Source of the DNA: Adiantum capillus-veneris
Taxonomy: Eukaryota > Streptophyta > Polypodiopsida > Polypodiales > Pteridaceae
Assembly (NCBI GenBank): GCA_014529385.2
Contig: CM043969.1
Span: forward strand, 20,426,946-20,490,945
Length of the DNA: 64,000 bases
Direction: 5' to 3'
Positions 1 through 11,060 of the stretch are shown piece by piece (within the stretch, counting starts at the first letter, position 1; each line of letters begins with the position of its first letter). Under the pieces are notes generated by a model. That model did not search any database and had not been told where the DNA came from. It saw only the letters and a list, made by a program, of their open reading frames with translations. A program made the translations under genes and the position numbers.

Positions 1-254
1 CCATAAAGGATGTCAGATTCTACGACTTCCCAAATCAGACTGAAAAACGCCAGAAACGCTACAAAGAAAAGAGAAAAACGAAAGGGGTTAGAAACAATCT
101 GATGCCTAGGATAAGAGGAAAAAACCAATTCCTAATGCTAGTAAAGGTGGAAAATTGTGTCAAGGACAAGATTTCTGGAAGAATGAGAGGAAATGTGGAA
201 ACGAGCTCACGGAAAGACAAATGAAGCTCAAGAAATCGAGTTCAACCCAGTGAA

Positions 255-716
255 ATGAAAACCGAAACAGATAAAGCGGAAAAGAACATGAGAAACAAGG
301 AAAACAAAGAGTCCAAATTAGAACGACGAAACAAGTACAGAGAGTTAAAGAAAACTCTGAAAGAAGTTTGGACAATTGAAATCAAGAGTGGTGAGGACGA
401 AAACGCCAATATCAAAGGAAACATGGATATTCCCTCTCACTACAGGAAATTTACGATAGAGGATAGGAAGGTGATATTAACCCAGCCTATCAGAGAAATA
501 AAGGAGAACGAATCCTATGATGGACCGGAGGACGCTAAAAAGGTTGATTTAGCAGCTCCAGGAGAGGAACCGAGACCGGTATACATAGCTACAGATTTGT
601 CTCCGGAAGAAGAAGAGAGACTTTTGAGTCTTCTCAAAGAATACAAGGATGTGTTTGCATGGTCGTACAAGGACTTGAAAGGAGTCCATCAATATACCAA
701 CACACAATTCCGTTGA
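255..716 (+). pseudogene. Gypsy pol: linker region just upstream of reverse transcriptase
   Basis: The N-terminal third is very Lys/Glu-rich. The C-terminal part contains DLSPEEEERLLSLLKEYKDV followed by FAWSYKDLKG, the conserved 'L..LL.ey.DVFAWsy.Dl.G' segment that precedes the RT fingers in plant gypsy polyproteins. The frame is lost at about 660-716, and the RT continues in another frame from 659. No retropepsin active site is visible in this segment, which matters because one lies downstream of the integrase. Confidence 0.75.
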
Positions 717-1512
717 AACAAGACGCTAAGTCTAGCAGACAAAGACCATACACGTATAATGACACGTTTGCTAAGCGAATCAAAGAAGAAATAGACAAGC
801 TAATGGAAGTTGAATTCATATATGAGATTGAACACACAGACTGGGTATCTTTGATTGTGGTAGTGCCTAAGAAAAACGGGAAACTTCGAGTGTGTGTCAA
901 TTTGAAGAAAGTAAATGCTGCGACAATCAGGGTCAATTATCCCTTGCCAATAACTGATCATGTTCTAGAACGTGTATTGGGGAAAAGAGCATATTACTTT
1001 CTAGATGGATTTTGAGGATATAATCAGCTTGCCATTGCGCCAAAAGATCAACACAAAACAGCTTTAGCAACGGAGTGGGGAATTTATGCGTATCGAGTTA
1101 TGCCATTTGGTTTAACTAATGCTCCCGCAACATTCTAAAGGCTAATGATGCATGCTTTCAAAGAGTACTTGAGGTTTTTTCTAGAAATAAACATGGATGA
1201 TTTGTGTGTACACTCTCTTTTGAGAGATGAGCATCTAGAACCCCTAAGAAAGGTATTCGAGAAATGTAGGACATATCGCATTTGTCTCAATCCTGAGAAG
1301 TGTGTGTTTATGGTCCGACAAGGCAGAATTATGGGACATATTGTCTCACATAATGGAATATCCACGAATATGGAAAAGATAAAAGTAATAGTGGATATGC
1401 CTAAACCAGCCAATGCAAAACAAGTGCTGGGACATTGTGGATATTATAGACGATTCATTTACATGGTACGCTATAATAGACCAACCACTTTACAGGCTAA
1501 TAGTGAATTTTG
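659..1512 (+). pseudogene. Gypsy reverse transcriptase, fingers and palm
   Basis: RT copies element RNA into cDNA. Visible blocks are VVVPKKNGKLRVCVNLKKVN, the YPLPITDHVLERV segment, [16 protein letters not shown] and the catalytic NMDDLCVHS. The usual aromatic residue before MDD is Asn here. In-frame stops lie at 1013-1015 (after the FLDGF block) and 1136-1138 (after NAPATF). The frame shifts near 1460, where the GYYRRFI motif passes into the 1413 frame. The copy is therefore non-functional, though the domain order is intact. Confidence 0.9.
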
Positions 1513-1970
1513 AATGGACAGAGAAGTGTGAGGAATCCCTCAATAAACTGAAAGAGGCACTCATTACTGCTCCAGTCTTGAAATCACCAGATAGGGAGAA
1601 GATATTCCATGTGCATATAGATGCTTTGGCATATGCAATAGGATGCATCCTGGCTCAACCAGAAGAAGAAAACATGGATTTTCCAATCTGCTATGCTAGT
1701 CGACAGCTCAATAATGCTGAAAGGAGTTACACAACAACAGAGCGAGAGGGATTAGGAATGATTTATGCTGTGAAGAAATTTCGGCATTATCTTCTAACCA
1801 ATAAGTTTGTGTTTTTCACAGATCATCAAGCCTTGCTCTACCTAGTGAACAAACCATGCAATACGGGATGGATAGTGAGATGGTTCATCATCTTATTAGA
1901 ATTCGACTTCACGGTAGTAGTAAAGAAAGGAAAGACACATCTTAGAGCGGATCACCTTTCAAGGTTGACG
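1500..1970 (+). pseudogene. Gypsy RT thumb / RNase H domain
   Basis: RNase H removes the RNA strand from the hybrid during reverse transcription. The block FEWTEKCEESLNKLKEALI leads into the RNase H fold. FHVHIDALAYAIGCILAQ holds the first acidic residue position, ERSYTTTEREGLGMIYA the glutamate block, and FVFFTDHQALLYL the later Asp-His block. The segment ends at the HLRADHLSRL motif, the typical junction with the integrase. This part reads open in the 1413-2510 frame. Confidence 0.85.
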
Positions 1971-2162
1971 AATGGAGAAGACCCTATAGGTGTAGATGAC
2001 GACATGCCAGATGCGTACTTATTCAACATAGAAATGATACCAAAGTGGTCTGAGGATGTTGTTAGTCTATTAACCTATGGAGGAGAGTTTGATAGAAAAG
2101 AATACAACCAGAAACAAGTTACTATTCAGCAATCCGAAAATCTTCAGTTGATTGCAGGAAGG

Positions 2163-2370
2163 TTGTATCACTTAGGAACCGATAACATTTTAAAGTTATG
2201 CATCAATTCTGAAGAATATAACATATATCTACAAGAAGCACATGTTCAGGAATGTGCATTTCGTTGTTCAAGAAGGAACATGTACATGAATCTGTTACAA
2301 CTGGGAGTCTACTGGCCAGGAATGAAAGAGAGTGTACATGAATATGTCAAAGTATGTATTACATGTTCGT
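2163..2370 (+). pseudogene. First HHCC (H2C2) zinc-binding domain of gypsy integrase
   Basis: The segment begins LYHLGTDNILKLC, runs through YLQEAHVQECAF, then LGVYWPGMKESVHEYVKVC and ITC. This is the layout of the integrase N-terminal zinc domain, with H, YWP and CxxC. The second His of the pair is weak: the expected GGH is replaced by ECAFRC. A near-identical layout recurs at 2541-2747, so this is one of two tandem copies. The first copy has diverged more. Confidence 0.7.
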
Positions 2371-2540
2371 CAAAATCGCCAGCTGAGTATTCAACATTGT
2401 ATCAGATAATGATCGCTCCTGAAAGGAGTCAATATATTATTGAATATCTCACAAATAGAACTTTTCCAGAGGGAACCTCAAAAGCGCGTCAGAGAGCTAT
2501 AAAGACATAAGCGCGAGATTACGCTTTAATAGGAAATCAA

Positions 2541-2747
2541 CTCTATAAGAGAGGAAAGGACAACCAGCTTAGGATATGCGCATCAGAGTCAGAGTATGTG
2601 ATAATCCTAGAGCAAGCTCATGGAGGAGTAGGTGGAGGCCATTTCTCAGGTGATAAGACAACAAAAATTTTCTTAGCTGCAGGAATATAGTGGCCGACAT
2701 TACACATGGACGCTGAGGAATACGTAAAACGTTGTGATGACTGTCAG
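2541..2747 (+). pseudogene. Second HHCC (H2C2) zinc-binding domain of gypsy integrase
   Basis: The segment begins LYKRGKDNQLRIC, then ILEQAHGGVGGGHFSGDKT, then WPTLHMDAEEYVKRC and DDCQ. All four zinc ligands (H, H, C, C) can be seen. Stops occur at 2694-region (tag before WP) and 2748-2750. It follows the first HHCC copy in the same frame, separated by about 55 codons that contain EYLTNRTFPEGTSKARQRAI. The integrase core comes directly after. Confidence 0.85.
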
Positions 2748-2750
2748 TAG

Positions 2751-3563
2751 ACAAAAGTACCACTAAAAAGAGATGATATGTCGCTTAGACCAATGATGGG
2801 AGCAAGAGCCTTTGCAAAATGGGGGATTGATTATGTTGGACCTATCTCACCTCCTGCATACAGGACTCATGCACAATACATCATTGTGGCAACGGACTAT
2901 CTAACAAAGTGGGTTGAGGCAAAAGCAACTCAAAAAGCAAATGCAAGGACCACGGCACAATTTCTGTATGAATACGTCTTTGTACGATATGGATTACCAA
3001 TAGAAATTATGAGTGATTGAGGCACACACTTCATAAATGAAGTGATGAAGATCCTTCTAGATGAATTCATGGTAATACATCACAAATCAACTCCATATCA
3101 TCCACAAGCCAATGGACAAGCTAAAGCGACGAACAAAACCATATGCACGGTCCTTACAAAGATTGTATCTGAGTCGAGAACTGATTGGGACCAGAAATTG
3201 CATTCGACATTATGGGCGTATAGGGTAGCATATAATACATCCATAGGAATGACCCCATACAACATGGTTTTTGGTTTGAATGCTATTTTACCAATAGAAT
3301 TTTTAATTCCAACATTGAGAGTAGCTAAGGAATTAGAGTGGACAGGACATGAGCTTTCAGATAGAATAGACGGCCTTGAAAAGCTAGATGAGCTTCGCTT
3401 AAAAGCCGTGGCTTCAATCTACACTCAGAAAAGGCGAAAAAAAGAGTTCTTTGATAAGCATGCGCGAACTAAAGAGTTTAAGATTGGGGACTTTGTTCTA
3501 GTATACACTCTAAAAAACCATGCAAAAAAAATTTTAAAAAGCGAGGGATGGGACCTTTTGTGA
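2751..3563 (+). pseudogene. Gypsy integrase catalytic core and C-terminal region
   Basis: Integrase inserts the cDNA into the genome with a DDE triad. The first Asp is in WGIDYVGPI. The second is in IEIMSD, immediately followed by a stop (TGA at 3018-3020). The third acidic residue should lie in the YHPQANGQ.EA block, but the sequence reads GQAKATNK, so Glu is replaced by Lys. The rest (WAYRVAYNTSIGMTPYNMVF, then LPIEF) is the normal gypsy core end. A late basic segment with IGDFVLVY matches the gypsy C-terminal fold. This copy is catalytically dead twice over. Confidence 0.9.
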
Positions 3564-4531
3564 TTAAAGATCGATCACCAAGTGGGGCCGTCAAGCTTGC
3601 TACATTAGACGGAGAAGAAATGCCAAACTCGATTAGTGGCTGCAGATTGAAGAAGTATCATTTTCCACTAACCCAAGAGATGATTCTCAAAATACATCAA
3701 GATAAGCTGCGACTTCAAAAAAAGAAAAAGATTGTTGAGGAAGCGTAAGCGGAAGCAAAAGAAAGAATGGAGAAAAGAAGACTAATGCGTCAGAGACAGA
3801 GCAATGAAGGAGCCTTACGAATAAACGTAGTCAGTGTTTCTAAAATGGGTGAAGACAAAGTAGAACCCATCATCGAGGTCAAAGTGGGCACAAACCAGGT
3901 TAAAGCCAGAGCACTATTGGATTCAGGAGCACAAGCTAACCTGCTTTCAGTCAGTTTGTACAAGCAATTGAAACATGACACTAAGCTGCAAACTACCAAA
4001 CAGGAGTCGAAGAGTTATTCAGAACACTCAATTAAAGCAATTGGATGCACAGTAGTGCACGTACAAATAAATCAATATGTGTATCCACATATGTTTTATG
4101 TGGTTGAAGACAAAGCTACGCAACATCCGTTGTTGCTAGGACAACCATGGCAAAAGCAGTACAATGCGATGATTAATTGGAGCTCTAATTCATTTAACAT
4201 CAAATATGAGGAGGAAAGTCAATCAATTCCATTCTCCAAAGCAAACGTACAGGTGCAAGCCGAAGAATCCAATGACAAGGGTAAACGACCTAAAGAGATT
4301 AAGAAGGAGCAATGGCAACCAAATGCCACTTCTACAAAACAGGAATGCTCCTCAACGAAGAACTCTCCGAAATGGGTAAAGAAGATAGAAAATAAAAGCA
4401 CAGCTCAACCTTGGATAAAGACAGACTCAAAGTTGGTATGGAGGCCAAAGAAGGCTGTGCCAGAGAGAACAAAGGTGGAAAACAAAGTCTTCAACATCAG
4501 ACAACAGAGTGATTTCAGAAGTCAAATTTAG
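3548..4531 (+). pseudogene. C-terminal pol extension with a retropepsin (aspartic protease) domain downstream of integrase
   Basis: After the integrase tail (RSPSGAVKLATLDGEEMPNS), the same frame runs through a single TAA (3746-3748) into a second block. This holds ARALLDSGAQANLLS, the DSGA active-site loop and hydrophobic flank of a retropepsin, then HPLLLGQPWQKQY, the second half of the fold. Next comes a Lys/Gln/Trp-rich tail with no domain I know. In ordinary gypsy elements the protease lies before the RT, so this position is odd. Because the frame matches on both sides of one stop, I infer a single ancestral polyprotein rather than a chance neighbour. Confidence 0.75.
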
Positions 4532-4982
4532 TGAAACAGATCTAGATTACAAAGAAGTTGATGAAAACACAAAGCCATAGCAAGGAAATTTGGATTCCAA
4601 AGATTTGTAAGCAGAAACTCCCTTCAGTACAATCAACAGAGAATCCTAAGTACTCAAGGCCAGAGACATCACAACCTAAGTCAAGCAAATTTGGGTAGCA
4701 AAAAAATTGTGGCAAGCACAGGCAAATTGGAAGCAGATTTGGATTATAAAAAAGTATAACAATGTAAAGAAGAATCCAGATACTGATTCTACTACAAAAG
4801 TGCTACAGACAACCCAAATATTGCCTAAAAACCTGACAATCAAACAAAGAGCGACATTATTGGAAATATTGCTATTTCATCGCTCTATAATTGAATTGAC
4901 CAAGCATGACCACAACAAATACAATGATTCACCCTCAGACACTTCATAGTCGTCCGGGAGGACTCAAACTAGGAGGGGGGAA

Positions 4983-5800
4983 GTATACAGGTATACAAGA
5001 ACTACAAGCCATAAGGACAAAGAAAATGATATTACAAGGGCAGGTCTTACATGATTTCAAAATTTTTATGTTTGATTGTGGATATTGATAATATCTATGC
5101 CCTTATATACTTTGTTTTGCAATAATAAAAGATCAAATGATGAATTTGAGTCTCTAATTTTGTAAATATGACTAAATATGTATGTTTTTGGAGCCAAAAA
5201 GTGGAAAAAAGTGGTAATCCAAGCCGAGATACCACAAATAAGTGTATATACATATACACAGAGTTACTAGCTAGTTATTGTGTATTTTTGGAATTGTTTG
5301 GCTTCAATTTGCTATTTTTCTTTATTTTTTAGGATTTTCTTAATAAAAGTAAAAGAAAAATAAAAAATCAGGTGAAACGAAATCAGAAAAAAGAAAAGAA
5401 TAGATGGTGATGATCCTAATGACAAGGGCAACCCATGGTAAAAATTGGGTACAATTCGGAAAAAGTTGCAGTAAGCCCGAAATGGCAAAATTTTGGCAAA
5501 GTGAACAAATTTCTCAGAAACAGGTCAAACGAAGTCCAAATTGAGAAATTTCAAATCCTAAAGTGCATTTCACGACGAGATAGGAGCACATGTCAAATTT
5601 GGTAACAAGTGAGCCGGGAAGTCTAAAGTTAAGTATTTTTTACTTCACTTACAAGCTCATTTGCACTATTACCCACTTGGAGAGAGCAAAGAGCACACAG
5701 GAGCATCCGACCTTCTACAGCCTTCTACGACTGCTACGAGAGCTCAGAGGACTCTAGATATGAGAGGTAGACTCATTGCCATAAGCTTTTGATGCTTACC
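4983..5800 (+). repeat. Probable 3' LTR region of the gypsy element
   Basis: The region begins just after the purine-rich tract at 4968-4982. It is AT-rich and non-coding, has a possible polyadenylation signal (AATAAAAG at about 5122), and ends in sequence resembling an R/U5 leader. I could not fix the LTR end or find a second copy, so the limits are approximate. Confidence 0.4.
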
Positions 5801-6482
5801 ACTAACTTTTGTCGCGAAAACTAACCAAAACAAAGTAACAAGAGCAGACAGGAAAATGGGTAGAATGCTAGGTAGAGGCACAACCGCCTAACCAAACCAA
5901 TGCAAGAACTAATAGGTGGATTACCCTAGTGTAGAAGATGAGTTCCTAACTCTCAAAGTACGAGAAAGACCAACTGAAAAAACCCTAGGTCAATAGAGCC
6001 TGCAAGCGGCAAACAGGAAAAAGTTATCGAAACGACACAAAACTTCACAAGAAGCTCAACAACATCGAGGACAATGTAGCCATGGAGTATCTCCAGGTTT
6101 GGACCACCAAAAGTGGGTTGAAACAACCGATTCGACGGCAGACACAAAAACGTCATTTTGGCATAACGGCCAAAATGGACGACCGATTGCCAGGAAACTT
6201 CACAAGCAGCTTCAAATAGCCATCAATGACACATGTGTACAAGCAAAACCCAAGAGAAAGCCTTTTCACTTACCAATGGTGAAAGAGACGCTTTCGGGCA
6301 ACCAAATGGCTAAAGGTGGAAAAGAAGGAACCAAAGTCGAGTCCAACCACATAGACGACTTCCCAACACCTCAAATGAGCTCAGGATGCAACTCTCGAGG
6401 GGAAAGATCGAGGAAAATCAACTCCAACACCAAAAGACGACTTCGGAGACTGAAATGCCTACAAAGGGGGGCTTTTAACTAA
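5800..6482 (+). other. Decayed transposon leader / short ORF remnant
   Basis: A 127-codon open stretch (6099-6482) is rich in Lys, Gln and Thr and matches no family I recognise. It ends in AAAGGGGGG at about 6463-6471, which may be another polypurine tract. The surrounding DNA has many stops in all frames. It is most likely internal sequence of a degenerated LTR element. Confidence 0.3.
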
Positions 6483-7210
6483 ATTGATTATTTTTAAAGC
6501 TGAAAACTAGTTAGCAGGGCTTAGGGCACTAGCACAACATTAGGAGAAATATGAACCTTGCATGGGCCTTGTAAGGAATCCTAATTTTTAGGGATTAAGG
6601 CTAATGGTGTGTAGGGTTAAGGGGACAAGGGCATTCAAGAAGCTAGTTTTGAGTAGACTTTTCTAGCCTTTTTTTTAGACACATGTAGGATGTGGACCTA
6701 AGAGGTCACCTTCTCTCTCTAGCTTTTTGAAAGTGAAGGGAGTAAAGAGGTGTGGCCACATCATCAAAAACGTGGATCACTAAGAGCCAAAATTTGACTT
6801 TTTTTAAAAAAAGTTATTTTTACTTATTTTTGACTTAAAACTCCCCCCCAACATATATCCATATCAAAAAAGTATTTTTTGACATTTTTTTAAACTTACA
6901 AGCACTAAAAGTCCAATTTTTCAAAAAACAACTCCCCCAAAAAAAAAAAACCTTTCTTCTCTCTTCCTCCTCCCTCCTTTTTCCCTCTCCTCTCCCTCCC
7001 TGCCCCTTCTCTCCTCCTCCTCCCCTCTCTCCCTCTCTCCCACTGTCCCCTTCTCTCCTCCCATGTTCCTCCCTCTCCCTCCCTGCCCCCTTCTCTCCTC
7101 CTTCTCCACTCTCTCTCTCTCTCCCCCACTACCCCCTTGTCTTCTCCCATGTTCCTCTCTCTCCCTCCCCCCTCTCTCTTTTCATCCTTTGCTTCCTCAT
7201 GCAACAACTA
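6483..7210 (+). repeat. LTR-like segment with pyrimidine-rich tract; diverged inverted partner near 11.1-11.9 kb
   Basis: The segment contains TTAGGAGAAATATGAACC and GGGATTAAGGCTAAT, echoed in reverse complement at about 11.85-11.81 kb as TTAGGAAAAATATGAACC and GGGATTAAGGTTAAT. Both sides then show A/T homopolymer runs and poly-C/poly-G clusters. From 6955 to 7190 it is almost pure CT repeat. No gene is visible. Confidence 0.4.
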
Positions 7211-8271
7211 CCATGGTGCTCAAGGACATCACAAATCGTATGCATACATATTTGCTTGTTCGCAACGTTTGCATCGAAGGCCGCACGTGAGGGTGAGCAG
7301 AGGTCATCCCAGGAACGTCGTAGCATCGGTGAGATGAATGTTGACGATTCTTCAATATCTTGCCAATACCATCACATATTTGAATAAAACACCCCTTTAT
7401 GCAAGGTAACAATATACTTCTTACTTTTGATTGTGTTCTTCTTATCATAAACTTTGAAGTCTAAGGTGTTGCCTCTACTTGTTTTGTAGTGCTTGGCACA
7501 AAGGTTGCTTTTATGCACAAATAGTGAAAGGCTGCAGGTTAGAGAGGCCAAGTGTCACCACTTTTCCTCTAAAACTGTCTTCTTTGTTACATCTTGCAGG
7601 TAGGTGCTTCAAATCCATGCTTATTAGGGGTGGTAGTCTCATCCTAATGTATATTTTTATATTGTTTATTCCCAGCTAGATAGAAATACTTGCAAATTTG
7701 TACAACATATACTTAACAAGAGTCTTCATTATATAGCTTGCAAATGTTGAATTCATACATGTTTTTGTTACAAGGTGACCTCTTGCTATACTAGTTGAGT
7801 GGCGTTGTTTGCAAGAACGGCTCAAGGAACTGGCATAACATGAAGCTTTTACGGTGGCACAAAGCTCTCCTCAGCGGCAATGTGGCTCCCACTACACCAA
7901 AAATCATTATGCTGACATGAAGAGATCCCTAGTAGGACAATGCAAAAACTTTTCATCAGCAGCAACACACTCTTTCCTAACATGAGGGCACTCCTACCAA
8001 AGATATTTTTATGTGATAGGTCACCCCAGGAGCATACCATGTCATGGAATGGATGTAAGAACTATGACCACACTACTCCTTGTAAAGTGTTCACAGATGT
8101 ATGTTTATCAAAGTTAATGAGAAGAAATTTGGACTTTTTTGTTTGTTGATGTGTAAGAGCACTCTAGGTCTACCATATTTTAGATTGTTTGATAAGTTAA
8201 ATAAAATTTGTAGTCATTTAAAGTGTAAGTTTGTTTTTGTTTGGTAAGATTGTACATGAGAAAAAATAAAT
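7211..8271. other. About 1 kb without a recognisable gene
   Basis: Only short open stretches occur, on both strands, and I recognise no motif in them. Splice-like signals are present, but no coding exon can be supported. Confidence 0.5.
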
Positions 8272-8426
8272 CTTGTACTTGTCATTTTAGGGCCCCAGGG
8301 ACCCTCAACATGAGGGGCCACAAGGGCGCGCAAATCAGCCATCCAAAATTTTTGGATGGCTGATTTGCGCGCCCTTGTGGCCCCTCATGTTAAGGGTCCC
8401 TAGGGCCCTAAAATGACAAGTACAAG
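8272..8426. mobile_element. 155-bp near-perfect palindrome (foldback/MITE-like unit 1)
   Basis: The arm starts CTTGTACTTGTCATTTTAGG and ends at GCCATCCAAAA. The second arm is its reverse complement and ends ACAAGTACAAG. The centre is near 8349. The arms differ at only a few positions (for example CCAGG against CTAGG), so the transcript would form a long hairpin. Confidence 0.85.
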
Positions 8427-9290
8427 CTTTTTTTGATGCATAGCCATGAGATAGAATTGGGCAAATTGATGTATTCATAGCAAACTCCCCCCCCCCCCAC
8501 AATGGCAAATAGCTAAACATTGTATCATGCCATGCATAAAAATAAATCTTTTACTTGTCATTTTAGGGCCCCAGGGACCCTCAACATGAGGGGCCACAAG
8601 GGCGCACAAATCAGCCATCCAAAATTTGGCCACAAGGGCGCGCAAATCAGCCATCCAAAAATTTTGATGCATAGTCATGAGATAGAGTTGGGCAAATTGA
8701 TGTATTCATAGCAAACTCCCCCCCCCCCCCCCCCCCACAATGGCAAATAGCTAAACATTGTATCATGCCATGCATTAAAAAAAGCTTGTACTTGTCATTT
8801 TAGGGGCCCAGGGACCCTCAACAAGAGGGGCCACAAGGGCGCGCAAACTGGCCATCCAAAATGCTTGTACTTGTCATTTTAGGGGCCCAGGGACCCTCAA
8901 CAAGAGGGGCCAAAAATTTTGGATGGCCAGTTTGCGCGCCCTTGTGGCCCCTCTTGTTGAGGGTCCCTGGGCCCCTAAAATGACAAGTACAAGCTTTTTT
9001 TAATGCATGGCCATGAGATAGAACTGGGCAGTTTAATGTGTTCATAGCAACCCCTCCCCCCCCCAAATGGCAGATACCTAAACCTTGTATCATACTTATC
9101 AACCATTTTTTACTTCCTTGTGTCCATCCCCTGTTCTTGGAAATATCTTGGTCCCTATTTGTGCCTGGATGGGCATTCTACGCGCCGTTGTGGTCCCTCT
9201 TGTTGAGGGTCTCTGGGGCTTCAAAATGACAAATAGGGGCTTTGTTTTAATGTATGGCCATGAGATAGAGTTGTAGTGTTTGATGTCCGG
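8427..9290. repeat. Tandem cluster of foldback-arm plus spacer units (units 2-4)
   Basis: A spacer containing TGCATAGCCATGAGATAG, GGGCAAATTGATGTATTCAT, a poly-C tract and ACAATGGCAAATAGCTAAAC recurs at about 8433, 8669 and 9002, with a decayed copy near 9247. Between the spacers are partial arms (8548-8660, left arm only, with an internal duplication), a full inverted pair (8784-8994) and a right-arm remnant (9180-9230). The poly-C tracts vary in length (about 12, 19 and 10), typical of slippage. Confidence 0.8.
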
Positions 9291-11060
9291 AGTATTCACT
9301 ATGTCAAATTTTCCTATATCATGTTCATTCACCACAATGGATTGAAAGTAGCCCTTATAGGCCTTACCTACACATGTTTCTATAACTTTACAAGAATATA
9401 AATTCCCTTCTGTTGAACACATGTGCTATGTTACATATACTTTAGTGAACTCGCAAGGTCAAAGGCCTCACAAATTTTGTGCACTCAGAACATTTAGCAC
9501 TAGAAATCAACCAAACAAGGAGCCAATTTTTACTTCCTTGTGTTCACCTCGTGTTCTTGGAAATATTTTGGTTAAGCCATTTCTTTGGTATTTAAAACCA
9601 CATGTGACCCCTATTGTTATAGTATCCGACCAAAGGTTTCTTGATTAGCAGTTATATAGGTTCGAGTGATACATATCCTCTATGTTAACAATGCATGTAT
9701 CTATAATTTATGTTTACACTTTCTCTATCCAAATGAGCTACATAGTAAAAATCAAATCCGCAATTCAACAATTAAGTTCACAAGGTGATAGCTATTGGTA
9801 TGATCTTTAACAATACCAAATAAATAGCTACCAATAGCGAATGAATAGGGATATTTAAGAAGGTTTGATACCAAAAACTTGTCAACACTACTCAAAAAGG
9901 TGGAAACTCAAAGGCTTTATAATATGTATGATGAAACAAGAATCAATAATAATTCACCCCTATATATCTACACCTCCATCTCAAGTTGTCATTTCTCTAA
10001 GTCAAGCTTGGCATAGGAATAGTATGGAAACAATAACATTTTGGAAAGCAAGAATTTAGCTTTCTCAACTTTTGAAATGTTGCTATTGATATATATTCAA
10101 CATCCCCAAATGAGGACATCTTGACAAAGGTTATGATCCACTTAATAAGAATAACCATTAGTGATTAAACTGAAATCAAAATATTGCATGAATTTCTTCA
10201 TGGTGGAATGATTAAGACTTGAAACTTCAAACATCTTACAGACAAATCAGAATATCCAAAAAAATCAACAATATTTCTCAAATCTGTATGAAACTCCAGT
10301 AATCTAAATAAAATACTCTCACTCAGTGCGACACCATTTAACAAAAAGAAATATTTATATTGCATTTATAGAGGAATCCAGCCTCATAAAAATAATTACA
10401 AATGGAGACAATGTTGTTGCTGTTAGGCTTCTCTTACAAGTATTTGTCTTTCTCATCTAGAGATTCATATACATGAGTATTTGTGTGTCTATGACACTAG
10501 GGAAGATAGTAGTACTATAGGGATGGCTTTTCTAAGAGCTCCTAGAGAGTACCTATTGGTTCAAGATTCTACAAAAATCCTACTATTCTTATCAAAATCT
10601 TTTAACACGGTAGTGAAAGGTTCCTCACGGAACAAAAATAGGGTGATTTCCATCTCTGCACATGGTTGCTTGCTCATGTCCTCTCAAAACAAGTTGACTC
10701 TGTAAGTAAACAACAGATTATGTGAGCACAAAGTTATAAAGTACAAAATGATATCATTCTAATAATCTAATGACAACTGTACAAAGAATAAATTATAAGA
10801 AAAATCTTTGATAACTCTCCATAGATAACACAACTTACTTACATTGTGAGACTCAATCACATGCTACAAAACTATAGATGGCGCACCAAAGCCATCAACA
10901 AAATAGCACCACCCAATGTTATGAGGTGTGAAGCCTAAACATTGAAAGCCATAAAGAGGTTAATTCCCTCTAGCATGATAAACTTAAAGATGGAGATGAT
11001 CTTAAGCTCTGAATGTAAGCTACAAGGGTAGTTTTCTCACCATTCTATCTTTATGTTGGA
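9291..11060. other. Non-coding stretch, no gene seen
   Basis: The stretch is AT-rich with stops in all frames. A ~43-bp segment with CTTGGAAATAT at 9108-9150 recurs diverged at 9530-9572, showing a local duplication. Nothing else is supportable. Confidence 0.5.

Larger units (their letters stand above)
1..4982 (+). mobile_element. Ty3/gypsy LTR retrotransposon, 3' portion (pol to polypurine tract)
   Basis: A decayed gypsy element enters from the left edge; gag and the 5' LTR lie outside the window. Pieces in order are an RT-proximal linker, reverse transcriptase, RNase H, two HHCC zinc domains, integrase core and a C-terminal retropepsin. The chain ends near a purine-rich tract (about 4968-4982, AGGAGGGGGGAAG) that looks like the plus-strand primer just before the 3' LTR. 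In-frame stops and frame changes occur throughout, so the copy is inactive. Bases 1-254 are purine-rich with no recognisable domain and are probably pol or linker sequence. Confidence 0.85.

Noticed and set aside
6905-7207. Arg/Glu/Gly-rich minus-strand ORFs
   Set aside because: They come only from the CT-rich tract.
7199-7337. Possible conserved start (VLKDITNR) resembling a cyclin segment
   Set aside because: Too short, with no further cyclin motif in any frame nearby.
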